DNA of 64,000 bases from Rhynchonema sp. JSB1_4 (lineage: Eukaryota; Nematoda; Chromadorea; Monhysterida; Xyalidae). Every line of letters begins with the position of its first letter. The stretch's first letter is position 1. The stretch is from positions 25,795 to 89,794 of the forward strand of contig JASAMV010004795.1 of the NCBI GenBank assembly GCA_030248065.1, written 5' to 3'. The notes under the pieces were generated by a model, which was given only the letters and a program-made list of their open reading frames with translations, ran no database searches and was not told the DNA's origin. The translations under genes were made by a program, and so were the position numbers. Below, one piece after another: positions 51,074-62,336 of the stretch.

Positions 51074-54000
51074 CTAATCAAACTCTGATCTCATTTCCCA
51101 TATGTAAGCCCCCGGCGTGCTTAATCGAACTTCTCCGGTAATGGAAACAAAAGGGACCAGCAATACCTCAAAGACAGCCCCGCTTGGATCGGCGGCAACA
51201 GTAATGCGGTAATTAACAGTGGTTGTTTCTGCTACGTTGGCAGCGCGTGACCATGTCTTGGCCCGGAATACGTTCGATAAAAAGTTGGTTACGTGCTGCA
51301 TCCATGCAAAACCATCGTTCACTGTGTATTCCTGCAGAAGGTCGGTCAGAAGTGATAATATGCGCGTTTGAGCAATGCCACGTCATAAATGCACGGTGTA
51401 TGAACAACAACATTTAGATTTACATGAAGGCCCTTGAAACCAGACGCACCTCCAGAAATACAGCCATCGGCGGCACGAACGTGTGCGCCGAGCTAATGTT
51501 TCGCAGAGCTAGTTTGGCACAACGAAACTCGGGCGTTACGCGCTGTGATTGATTCTAAAAAAGCACTCAATCATCGTTTGAACAGCATTATTATTCACAT
51601 CAACGACCAAGAGCTGCGACAAACCGTAATGATTTCGTTGATGTGTGTGATCAGGGCCAGTGCACCTTCGTTCACTTGTTCGGTGGTCGCATCAACAACA
51701 GTCTCGGGATAGCAGACACAGAATTCTTCCGGTATGCCCGCTTGGTCGCATGACCTGCATCATTTTTTTGACTCGCTATCACCAACCGAATGAGAAGACA
51801 AAAAAAACCTCTGCAAAATTCTACAACTATTCTAAATTAAAAATATGTGCATACCTGTTCGGCGCCAATTTAGACATTAGGCTCTGGCCCCTCGGTGGTG
51901 GCAACGAGGAGTCGATCTCGTTGTCATGCGAGACCAACGCAGTTTTCGCTGTTGGCTGGCGTAACAGCTCACGTAGCGTTGCGTGTATATCGAACATCGA
52001 TGTTAGAATCTGTCGCGACTTTCGAGCTTGTTTGTTGATCGCAGTGACTGTGTTATCGAACACCCCCGAACCAACCTGTGAATTATGCGTCAGATTCGAT
52101 CTGGCAGTGGGAGCGATGTTTTGAGGTGGTGCGATGATCATGAATGGCATTCGCTCTTCGATTCGACCGATTAGGGACTGGCGAATAGCTGCGAATCGAT
52201 GACCGTGATCGGCCATGACGATCAGCCAAGAGTTGTTCAGCCGAGCCTGAGTGAATGATCAGAAGGAAATGTTTCATAATCTATAACTCTTCAAACGCGT
52301 TGCCTGATCCGTAAAGCTCATTATGCGTGTGTTGGCTGCAGCAGTCACGTGACTGCCAGCCGCTCAGCACACAAGTCAACGTAGTGATTTGCGCAATGCC
52401 ATACATACGAAACTCAGCTGGCTGCGCGAGCTGCGTGCGCTTTATACGGATCAGGCAACGCGTTTGAAAAGTCCCCCAAAAGTATTGTCAGAGTACACGT
52501 TTTTGGACACGATCAATCATTCCTTGCGTCTCAACGTTGCTGTCGGAAAAATTCATAACCAACTTTTACTTGTGTGTCTTCGAAAAACGTCGCGAAATCT
52601 TTATCGCCCAGGCGAATTTGTGAAATCCAATCGTGGCCGAGTTCTGAACGCATAGGATTGGCTTTATGCACCTTCCGATTACGATCAAATACCAAAAAAA
52701 AACTGAACAAACGAACCAGTCAGCCAATTCAGTGCAAACAACGGCTGTGATTTATCGTATTTGGTCAAAAATTGTCGCAAATATTGCAGCTGTATTTGAT
52801 GCTTCTGTTGATTGCCGTAACATAAATGTGTCGAGCGTCGATGCAACATTGTGGACCAGATGCGGAGCCAGAATGGGCTGAAAACATCTTCCGTTAGAAG
52901 GTAAACCGATCACTAAAGTACTATAGCAACAAAATATACCGAAAATAGTGGGTTGTCGGTTGATCATGAAATCCCTTGCCCAAGTAGCGGAACAGATTGA
53001 TGTGGGGCAAGTCTTCTGCGTAATAAGTCGCGTAGCCTAAACAGATAAGATTTGTGCCCTTATGCACCCGGATTGATCGCTTGCCTTCACAACCCAGGGA
53101 TGACATGTAAAACAGGCAAAGGTTTGTCCACCAGCTTTGAGCACCTTGACGTTCGAAGTCTTTCCAGAGGATTGGCCACGAATCGGCAAAGTTGTCCTGT
53201 TTGCATGGAAGTTCATCGGTCCAACCCGTAATATCGTAGCGACGACCTGTCGATATGAAACTGTTTGACGTAAAATAAAATGAATGACGAAAACCGCGAG
53301 ATTGTACACCTTTCCGCGAACTGGTGAATCAAAGGTCTTATAAGTTTGAACAGCTGACTCCCAAACACATCAATCAGATCAGACATGTCACTGCAGTTTG
53401 AAAATGTCCTTCATTTACCCGTTAGGAAAGCGGCTGCATTCGGAAGGCTGTTGTCGCCAACTTTGCACATGCCCTCCATCTCGATGGCGTTGTACTGTTT
53501 GAGTAGCACGTGACGCGTCCGTGGCATTTGACGAATGAAGTTCGAGTGGGACACACTGTGTAGCGAAAAAATTTACTTGAATGAAGCACTTATGTCGTTA
53601 TAAATAAATATAAATCAATAAATATAAATTGTCTAACCTATCAAGCACTATCAGCACAACGCTTGGTCTCTTGTCCCGTTCCGACGGTTTGGGGATCGAT
53701 CTTGGCAAGATTTGTGCGTGCGCATTGGTGTACACATTGAACACATGAAGCGAGCCGCCCGTGCATTGTACGTCTATGAATTCGCAGTTCGGAACACACG
53801 ACCACTGAAAGCGAAAGTTGTCAAGGTTTTGACAATCAGGCAGAAACAATGCGCTTTATGGATTTCCTCAGATGAAACGCTCCTTTTGTAACCCACTTAC
53901 ATACATAACGCAATTGAGTCGATAAAAAGTGTACATACCTGGAATTTTATCCACTCTCCTTCAGTGAGTTTATCATCGTCTCTAGCCGCGCGTTTGAAAC

Positions 54001-54534
54001 ATCGGTAGAAACATTCAACCTTCGACAGTCCACTCTCGCGAAGCGCCGTTTGGTTGAGGAACAGTGTCCCATTGTCTGTTTTGAACAGAAATCAGTTCAG
54101 AAGTTCTTTCTGAGCAAAAGCGCCATGTTCTTCGAAACCAAAATTTACGATCCACACAAATAAGTATCTGCCAAGCAGCCGTTGTTCTCTCACTCACCAT
54201 GCAAATAGGTCAGTTCTGGTTGTAACTGCTTGCATTTGATTGGAGTCGGCTCGGTCAGGTATTGCACAATGCTCGGATCCCACGGATCTAGGCGGGGCAG
54301 GTTGCAACCCTGCATGTTCATAAGATGTACCTCATAAAATAGCCCCAAAAACGCAAAAACATATACCCCAACTAACCTCTCCCTGCCCGGTGCTCTTTTT
54401 TGCCACGAGTCCGTAATAATATTTCAATGTGTCCACATCCTGGTCTCCGCACGTACGCCAATACACAAACAACACCAACGTCACGCACAGTGCACAAACG
54501 TAGTGGAGGCTGGTCGGGGTTGGCAAGCGACAAG
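51074..54534 (-). CDS. DUF229 family protein (sulfatase-like fold), membrane-anchored
   Basis: Thirteen minus-strand exons, 5' to 3': 54534-54377, 54309-54198, 54075-53939, 53804-53638, 53555-53419, 53246-53145, 53036-52940, 52877-52717, 52643-52570, 52246-51855, 51754-51625, 51542-51450, 51331-51074. All are in phase, 672 codons before the stop; a short first exon with the start codon is missing. An N-terminal membrane segment (HYVCALCVTLVLFVYW) suggests a type II anchor. Next come CNLPRLDPWDPS, the signature LIVLDSVSHSNFIRQMPRTR, KVGDNSLPN, YATYYAEDLP and the phosphatase-like MADHGHRFAAIR plus GRIEERMPF. Last are SCDQAGIPEEFCVC and a C-terminal beta-rich part ending in TPGAYIWEMR. Order and length fit the DUF229 family of animals, alkaline-phosphatase superfamily. 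Its substrate is unknown. It is probably an exported or Golgi enzyme. The donor of exon 9 could instead lie 6 nt downstream. Confidence 0.93.
52287..52498. mobile_element. hairpin element, family 2, in a DUF229 intron
   Basis: Arms AAACGCGTTGCCTGATCCGT and the inverse, ending AAAAGTATTGTCAGAGTA. It fills most of the intron between DUF229 exons 52643-52570 and 52246-51855. The loop has an extra CAGTCACGTGACTG palindrome. Confidence 0.75.
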
Positions 54535-54717
54535 CTGGAAATATAAGTGAATGATGAAAAACATTTGCCAGACAGAATTCTCGTTTAATTCGAAGAGTTT
54601 TCCAACTTTTTAAGTTTGAACTACAGTGTGACTGCACCACGCCATGACCTGCTTGGCCGATTTAAAGTATAATAATTATCTGCACTAGGCGATATTGCCC
54701 GTGCCTACGGCCCAAAT

Positions 54718-54893
54718 TTGCGAAAGCATCCTCAAAGCTTTAGCGCTCTGCATCCCGTTAACATGCGAATGCACCCTCAGAGAGTTAGCGCTTTGCAACC
54801 GTTGCCTTTGCGAAAGCATCTTCAGAGATTCATAAATCAGCATTCCGTCAGCCTATTAGAAAGCATCCTCAGAGATTCATCATTCTTAGTTCT
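54718..54893. repeat. tandem repeat, about 55-60 bp units
   Basis: Three to four degenerate units built on TGCGAAAGCATCCTCAGAGA, TTAGCGCTTTGCA and CCGTT. It lies just upstream of the DUF229 gene, so it could overlap its promoter region. No regulatory role can be read from sequence. Confidence 0.6.
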
Positions 54894-56365
54894 ACGCTTT
54901 CGTATATTTATCATTTATTTTTGCTGATCTTTCTTGGTAATGAGCATCTTGGCAATGAGCTCATTAAATACAGCGTGTATGACGATCAGCAAAGAAAAAA
55001 TACTTTATATTTTACCTGTTCTCATTTTCCAATAATCAAAACTGAATATCCTTGCCACGCATTCAAGTCAACGTCGACAAACGAAAGTATTGCCAAACTC
55101 ACACCCTCAGTTCCTATTTTAATAGTATAGAATTATATCACTCGGGACGAAGATAAATAAATTGCATTGCACATACCCACTCAGTACGAACCTGCAAATC
55201 TCCGATTTTGATTAGATTTTGATTTCATCGTTTCGCGGTAACTCCAATGTTCGGGATGGACCGTTTCTTGCGCTTGTGATAGACTTTGAAGTGCATTTGT
55301 CTGAAGCGCTAGTGAGTTCTGAGCATACAGCCAAGCACGGGTGGACACCACGTGTATACAATTGGGTGATGGTGGAAGTTGAGTCCGTTTCAGTTTGTCA
55401 CCTTGCGTTTGTGTTCATATTTCTATGGTGACAACAGGGAATAGTCTTCCTGAAACGCATATGTACATGTATGTAGTTGTGCGACTTTTTCACCAGTCCT
55501 GTAGAAATTTTTCAACCTGTACTGCCTGAAATAATGACGTGAATGCGAATTTCTCCTACGGTTTTAGAACAACCCCTTTTACAGAATAAATGCAATAAGC
55601 AGCTGGTATAACAAAAATTACCACATTAGTCTGTTACCACATTATGTTGGTACAGTATCTGTGCGGTGCCCTTTTTCTGGCCGTTGCCAAAATGGCACCG
55701 GTGTTTGCAAATAAAATTTCAATTTTAAAATTTCATATCCACCAGCAACGTATGAATAACAACGGAAATAAACGATTTGAAATTTATGGACCATTACGAA
55801 CCACGCGTTAGATGAATAACAAGAAACATAAAATCTGGATGCGTATGGTAACTTTCGACAAAGTTTATGTACATTACAGCTGAACAAGCATATACGTTGC
55901 ACGACAACAGAATATAAGTGCCGTGTAAGTATTATACGTACTGTACGGTATGTGTGATTATGAGAACGTTAAAACTATGTTCACCCGGTCTTCCGGCGCG
56001 GCCCCCGTTCCGTCACGGAATTGAAGTTTTCAATTATCTGATTTTCTGTAAAATATCGCACTGAGGGCAATGTATACATACAATGTATCTGCGCTGAGGA
56101 CGAATAGAGCACTCTATAATCGTCTCTCGATGTTTCATGGCTTAGAAGCATCAAATCGAAATAATATAAAACAAGCTTGGACAGGACCGGGTTGGAAATT
56201 CGATACCACAGACACCTCGCGCGCGCGTGGTAACCAGTCCAGTGTGCTTAGATCTGCATACAACGTGTCATCTTTTCAAATCTGTGTGTGTACCTATATG
56301 CTGTGCGCGCTGATATTTTGTAGTGATAGTAAAATCTGTAAATATGAACGTTTACCTATGCAGTC
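54894..56365. other. intergenic, no gene recognised
   Basis: About 1.5 kb of AT-rich sequence without domain-bearing frames or clear inverted repeats. One ATGTTTCA octamer is at 56130-56137. Confidence 0.5.
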
Positions 56366-56760
56366 CACTGGCGGATCCAGGGGGGCACAGGGGCCTAGGC
56401 TCCCCTTTGGTCAAAGTGGCCCCTGAAGGGGAGGCCACCATTTCGGAAAGAAGAAAAAAGACCCTTAAATCGGAGGATTTTTACTATAATAAAACTTCAA
56501 AGGTCCAAAAAAATCGCGTGCTTCGCGCGTCAGATCCATGAAATTTGCCCTCCTGGCGAGTTTAAAAGGTGCAAAATTTTCCCGCTCGCTCGCGCGCGAT
56601 CTCATGATTGACTTGTACAGTATTTGGCTTAAAGTCACGCAGTTATAAACAAGGGCTGGATAAATAGGATTTCCACAAGGTCACACATACATTGTACACT
56701 AGATAAAAATAACTTTTTGAATTTGCCCCCACCCTCGACCTACAGCTGGATCCGCGACTG
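56366..56760. mobile_element. hAT-like non-autonomous element with 8-bp TSD
   Basis: Starts CACTGGCGGATCCAGG and ends CTGGATCCGCGACTG. The flanks are ATGCAGTC (56358-56365) and CTGCAGTC (56761-56768), matching at 7 of 8 bases. The interior is non-coding and related to 21058-21425 and 43724-44036. Confidence 0.7.
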
Positions 56761-56768
56761 CTGCAGTC

Positions 56769-58257
56769 GTATACCTGGGCTTGTGCATATCAAGACATAA
56801 ACACAAAGCAGGTAACCAAACGGAAAGGAAAGAGACCGAAAATGCGGATACGTACTATAACACGCCAATTTAGCAAACGTTCGAGTTTTCGCAGCAGCAA
56901 ACCGAGGAAAATATAATGACTAAAATTACATGATTAAAATAATGACATGTTCATGAGATAAAAATATTGTTGTGGAACAAGAAATAGCGCACAGTGCTTC
57001 CTGTTTTTCTTGGTCCAAGGAAGCAAGTGGCCCCGTGTTATAACCGAACTTCAAGTTGAGTTTGAGATTACAATTTTGACTCAATCACGCAGCTGGCAAA
57101 AACGTGTCAACGTTTGCCCGTGGAATCTGACAACAACAATGTTTCACATGCTCGCTTTGAGCTTTTATACGTGTGCGCTGCCAGCATGTCAATGAAACAT
57201 TTCACTATGTTTGCTGCTGAGTGTCGTGCTTGGATTAACAAGGACACATTCTTACTCTCTTTCATTGGTTTTCTCAAATCTCGACCCCAAACAGGGGTTG
57301 AGTTATAACGCAACGTGGGGTCGCTGCTTGTTTCTTTTGACTTGCGCATAAAAAGGAAATACTATATATGTAGTTTATGATGGTAAACCCTACCTTGTCG
57401 CGCACTACAAAGTCAGCAAACAAAAAATAACCAATGCACCATAGTAACCAATCCACCAAAATAACCAACCACATCAGAATGCGTTGTAACATATAGATGA
57501 CCAATCAATAAAATTATTATTCATTGAAAATATTGCGCACGCACTCGGAATTCGAGCGGCGTTACTGCTGCTGTTGTATTGTGTGTTGTGCGCATATTTC
57601 ACGTGCGACCACAAAAACGTTGCGCAAAATGGCAAATGTAAAATAGTCGGCTTCGGACTGACTTTGTTCAGCATGACGGCTGATTTTTTGCACACTGGAC
57701 ATGGGTAAGGCCAGAAATTCTGTGCTGTGTATATTGAGGCTACAATGCGTCCTCGCACAGAACACTGCAATAAATAAAGCGTGAAATGAATTTCTGCAGC
57801 TCCTCAAAGAAATGGCATGCCAACATAATCATTCACACAACACTGGGAGAGATGCATTTACAATTGTGTGTGAAGACGTAAATGTGCACAAATGAAGACA
57901 GGAAACAGAACGCAAGGTCAATGAGGTGGTAGTGAGGGACAGATGCTTGCTCCATAAGAGGTCACCCAAAAACCTAAAAACATTGTACATTTACCATGAA
58001 TCTAATTGATGCTTTTCATTATGGTGTTTTCAATGACATTTACATTCTGAATGTTGTCTGATTTGGGCTCAATGGGTGGCATGGAGCATACGAATCGTTG
58101 ATGGCAACAAAATAGCAATAACTTAATAATTATTTTTAAATCTATTCGAGAAACGACATAGTTACCTTGTCAGTTCTGATAATGGAAACCACACCGCAAT
58201 CTTATGTCAGATTTTCACAGTGGTCGGTCAGTGTTGTCGCAGACTTCTGCACACACT
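56769..58257. other. intergenic, no gene recognised
   Basis: No exon with a recognisable domain. Two octamers lie close together in opposite orientations (57139 and 57193), bracketing an ORF-free stretch. Confidence 0.5.
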
Positions 58258-58567
58258 ATAGTCTGTTGATTATATTTCGACATGGTGTATAAGCCCCATT
58301 CAGCGATGTTTGGAGCGGGCTGGGTCGACGCCATTCTAAATTAATGTTTCAGGCATTGCCAACTCATTCGCAGAGCCATTGAACATTGTTGGTGTTGTGC
58401 GATGACAGGCCACGTGTTTTTGCGCCACGCGGCAAGCATTGTTCAATCGGTCTTTGCCTGAATTAGCACTGCTTGAAACATTCATTTAGAATGGCGTCGA
58501 CCCAGCCCGCTCCAAACATCGCTGAATGGGGCTTATACACCATGTCGAAATATAATCAACAGACTAT
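58258..58567. mobile_element. foldback MITE family 3, complete copy
   Basis: Near-perfect terminal arms (TATAGTCTGTTGATTATATT and inverse) of roughly 80 bp around a central CCACGTGTTTTTGCGCCACG segment. Facing octamers ATGTTTCA (58344) and TGAAACAT (58474) lie in the arms. It is the first element of the tandem block. Confidence 0.85.
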
Positions 58568-58576
58568 ACCCACGGT

Positions 58577-58985
58577 TCAGCTGACGGGAATGACCGCGGA
58601 CGGCGGCTGGTGCCATGATTTGGAAGGAAAGTGGATTGATTGATACCAGGGATTGCGCCAGTTGTGGCTAAGACCACGAGTGCATGCCTGGTAAATAATA
58701 AGTGAACAGCCTTTGGACCTTTTCGGTTCGCATTGCAGGACCGACGTCCTGAGGGGACCAAATTGACATTGAAACTTCCAGTAAGGGACGGACGTATGCC
58801 AAAAAGAGACGCCGTAAAAAGTCCGTGTCCCTTCTGTTGAAATTTCTGCTAATGCTGTTAACCATTTTACTGGCCTCACTGATAATTTTACCAACATAAG
58901 ACTCAAATGTTAGAGTCTCTTGATCTAAAATGACCCCAAGTTCCCGGACATTAGACTTATGACAATGCGTGCACAAGTGTTGCAT
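58577..58985 (-). pseudogene. LINE reverse-transcriptase fragment, copy 1
   Basis: On the minus strand the frame reads NVRELGVILDQETLTF, VGKIISEASKMVNSISRNF, FLRRLFLAYVRPLLEVSMSI and WSPQ, the C-terminal part of a CR1/jockey-type non-LTR reverse transcriptase. A frameshift follows (RHALVVLATTGAIPG in another frame). It is a short dead fragment between family 3 MITEs. Confidence 0.8.
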
Positions 58986-59247
58986 ATTTCAACAAACAGG
59001 TCAGTGAACACTGGCATGTGCGTGCATACCAAGGCAATGCATGACAAACCGTTTGGAAGTGAGACAGCAAATGTGCGAAGTAATCATATCTGCTCCGACT
59101 CTTGTGCCATGAAATCTTGTCAGCAAGTTCCAAAAGCTATTGTGCTGCCAAAAGGTGTTTACTATTGAATCATAATGGTGTACGAATGACTCGGAACGAA
59201 CATGCTAATGTGCCTAGCACAAGTAATTTGTATTGAATAGCATGAAT

Positions 59248-59472
59248 GTATAGTCTGTTGATTATATTTCGACATAGTGTATAAGCCCCATTCAGCGATG
59301 TTTGGAGCGGGCTGGGTCGACGCCATTCTAAATGAATGTTTCAGGCATTGCCAACTCATTCGCTGAGCCACTGAACATTGTTGGTGTTGTGCGATGACAG
59401 GCCACGTGTTTTTGCGCCACGCGGCAAGCAATGTTCAATCGGTCTTTGCCTGAATTAGCACTGCTTGAAACA
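59248..59472. mobile_element. foldback MITE family 3, truncated copy
   Basis: Starts like the full copies but stops at GCTTGAAACATTAG, where the next copy begins with AGTCTGTTGATT. The last 80 bp or so (most of the right arm) is missing. The junction marks the boundary of the tandem duplication. Confidence 0.8.
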
Positions 59473-59785
59473 TTAGTCTGTTGATTATATTTCGACATGG
59501 TGTATAAGCCCCATTCAGCGATGTTTGGAGCGGGCTGGGTCGACGCCATTCTAAATGAATGTTTCAGGCATTGCCAACTCATTCGCAGAGCCACTGAACA
59601 TTGTTGGTGTTGTGCGATGACAGGCCACGTGTTTTTGCGCCACGCGGCAAGCATTGTTCAATCGGTCTTTGCCTGAATTAGCACTGCTTGAAACATTCAT
59701 TTAGAATGGCGTCGACCCAGCCCGCTCCAAACATCGCTGAATGGGGCTTATACACTATGTCGAAATATAATCAACAGACTATACC
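59473..59785. mobile_element. foldback MITE family 3, complete copy
   Basis: Near-identical to 58258-58567. It opens the second half of the tandem block. Confidence 0.85.
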
Positions 59786-59791
59786 CACGGT

Positions 59792-60200
59792 TCAGCTGAC
59801 GGGAATGACCGCGGACGGCGGCTGGTGCCATGATTTGGAAGGAAAGTGGATTGATTGAGACCAGGGATTGCGCCAGTTGTGGCTAAGACCACGAGTGCAT
59901 GCCTGGTAAATAATAAGTGAACACCCTTTGGACCTTTTCGGTTCGCATTGCAGGACCGACGTCCTGAGGGGACCAAATTGACATTGAAACTTCCAGTAAG
60001 GGACGGACGTATGCCAAAAAGAGACGCCGTAAAAAGTCCGTGTCCCTGGTGTTGAAATTTCTGCTAATGCTGTTAACCATTTTACTGGCCTCACTGATAA
60101 TTTTACCAACATAAGACTCAAATGTTAGAGTCTCTTGATCTAAAATGACCCCAAGTTCCCGGACATTAGACAATGCGTGCACAAGTGTTGCATATTTCAA
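59792..60200 (-). pseudogene. LINE reverse-transcriptase fragment, copy 2
   Basis: Near-identical to 58577-58985 at an offset of 1215 bp. A small deletion (TTATGA near 58955 is absent here) changes the upstream frame and lengthens the apparent ORF. Same family and same truncation, so it arose by tandem duplication and not by a second insertion. Confidence 0.8.
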
Positions 60201-60457
60201 CAAACAGGTCAGTGAACACTGGCATGTGCGTGCATACCAAGGCAATGCATGACAAACCGTTTGGAAGTGAGACAGCAAATGTGCGAAGTAATCATATCTG
60301 CTCCGACTCTTGTGCCATGAAATCTTGTCAGCAAGTTCCAAAAGCTATTGTGCTGCCAAAAGGTGTTTACTATTGAATCATAATGGTGTACGAATGACTC
60401 GGAACGAACATGCTAATGTGCCTAGCACAAGTAATTTGTATTGAATAGCATGAATGT

Positions 60458-60769
60458 ATAGTCTGTTGATTATATTTCGACATGGTGTATAAGCCCCATT
60501 CAGCGATGTTTGGAGCGGGCTGGGTCGACGCCATTCTAAATGAATGTTTCAGGCATTGCCAACTCATTCGCAGAGCCACTGAACATTGTTGGTGTTGTGC
60601 GATGACAGGCCACGTGTTTTTGCGCCACGCGGCAAGCAATGTTCAATCGGTCTTTGCCTAAATTAGCAATGCTTGAAACATTCATTTAGAATGGCGTCGA
60701 CCTAGCCCGCTCCAAACATCGCTGAATGGGGCTTATACACTATGTCGAAATATAATCAACAGACTTATA
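60458..60769. mobile_element. foldback MITE family 3, complete copy
   Basis: Closes the tandem block; same ends and central segment as the copy at 59473-59785, with a few substitutions. Confidence 0.85.
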
Positions 60770-61495
60770 CCAGATCAATGGACAAACAAGCAATAGGGTA
60801 TGAACCCGCAAACACCAAAAATGTGACACAGAAACGTTTGAGTTTCCATACCTCGGTTTGTTTTTGAAGGTTATCGTTTTTTTCAGAAACGCTCAAGACT
60901 GGTTTGCATCGGACGAAAAACCGCTTAACCACACCACCACCACACATGATTCGAAAAATCAAATCACTGACAACTGACGTGAATCGCTGCGCTGCGTTCG
61001 ATTAATTCCACGTGAGATTCATGGCATGTTTGATTGGATACCATACATTCGCAGTATAATTTTTACGTGTTGTATAGTCGCTTGCTGCCGACATTGGCTG
61101 GAATTCACAAAGTCAAGCCCACCGTCAAGCTCAACGTCAAAGTTCAAAGTCAGATGTTTCAGCGTCAATAACGTTTTTTGTTATCATTTGATTACCTGCA
61201 TTATTTGTGATGTCACCCGTTGACATTCCATTGTTGGTGTTTGTATTCACGATCTGGCTTTTGCATTTTTTACTGGTTACACATTTCTCCATGCTGTCGA
61301 CGCCAAAACCTGGTGATAACGTATGAAGAAAGTATTGTATTGAGCTAATACACATGTTTGAATTCGGTGTAACCACCACCTACCATACATATTACCGGCA
61401 ACAAGTTTATTTGGTGAACGAACATGCTTCAGTATCGGACGCGATCAAAGACAGTTTAGATGGACCGGACCGGGCTTTGACCACGAGTTCCGTTG
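60770..61495. other. intergenic, no gene recognised
   Basis: No domain-bearing frame. A short tandem (TCAACGTCAAAGTTCAAAGT) lies around 61110-61155, next to an ATGTTTCA at 61154. Confidence 0.5.
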
Positions 61496-61509
61496 GTGGG
61501 TTGCGTATC

Positions 61510-61860
61510 ATTACGGTCCAGTGCTCAGTAGGGTCCAGCGCGCATTAGGGTCCCATGCTACACTTGGGTCCAGTAGCGTTAGGGTCCATAGCATTAGGGT
61601 CCACCCGTCGTTAGGGTCCATAGCGTTGGTCCACCCCTCAGTAGGGTCCATAGCATTAGGGTCCACCCCTCAGTAGGGTCCATAGCATTAGGGTCCACCT
61701 GATGAAAGTGTAGCAGTAGGGTCCACTGACCCAGCGGTATCCGTAGCTTTAGGGTCCACCTGATGAAAGTGTAGCAGCAGGGTCCACTGGCCACTTATGT
61801 GCACCCATAGCATTAGTGACCACTTGTAGGTCCATGGCATTAGGGTCCACAGTCCACAAT
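61510..61860. repeat. minisatellite, AGGGTCCA(T/C)-based units
   Basis: About fifteen to twenty degenerate units of the type TAGCATTAGGGTCCACCC, plus a higher-order pair containing CTGATGAAAGTGTAGCAGTA. Continuous open frames across it come from the repeat period and are not genes. Confidence 0.85.
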
Positions 61861-62336
61861 GGCATTGTGATCGGTGATTAAAGAAGCGCGGCAGTGCTGT
61901 TGGGTCTGGGTGGCACTTTCTTTAAATCGGCCGCACTGAAAATGTCTTGTGCATGCTATAAGCTTATGTTGGCACAAGCCAGTTACATGGAACACACTAT
62001 GAAACGCGCACTGCGAATATATGATGGAAATTCACAAAATGTGTGACAATACAAAATACATATGTAGCACAAAAAGAAAGTTCCGAGAATGGCGATGTTG
62101 CGTAGCGACTGGCATGATCGATTTGATATCTATTGGTATGGTATATATCACATAAATTTTTGCGCGCTTTGCGGGTAATCCTTCTCTTGGGTGCTGTTTT
62201 GCGCTGTGTAAATGAAGTCGCCGTGACAATTGCAGCGCTTTACGGGTAATCCTTCTCTTGGATGCTGTTTTGCAGCCAGTGTATTCGTTGTATCAGTCGC
62301 GCAATATTTTGATGTTTCTTGATCGTTGCTCTATTC

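Noticed and set aside
53332..53372. Possible small DUF229 exon (VQTYKTFDSPVRGK)
   Set aside because: Including it breaks phase with the next exon. Direct splicing 53419 to 53246 keeps frame and matches the family.
61510..61860. CRISPR-like regular repeats
   Set aside because: Units are head-to-tail without unique spacers, in a eukaryotic sequence; it is a minisatellite.
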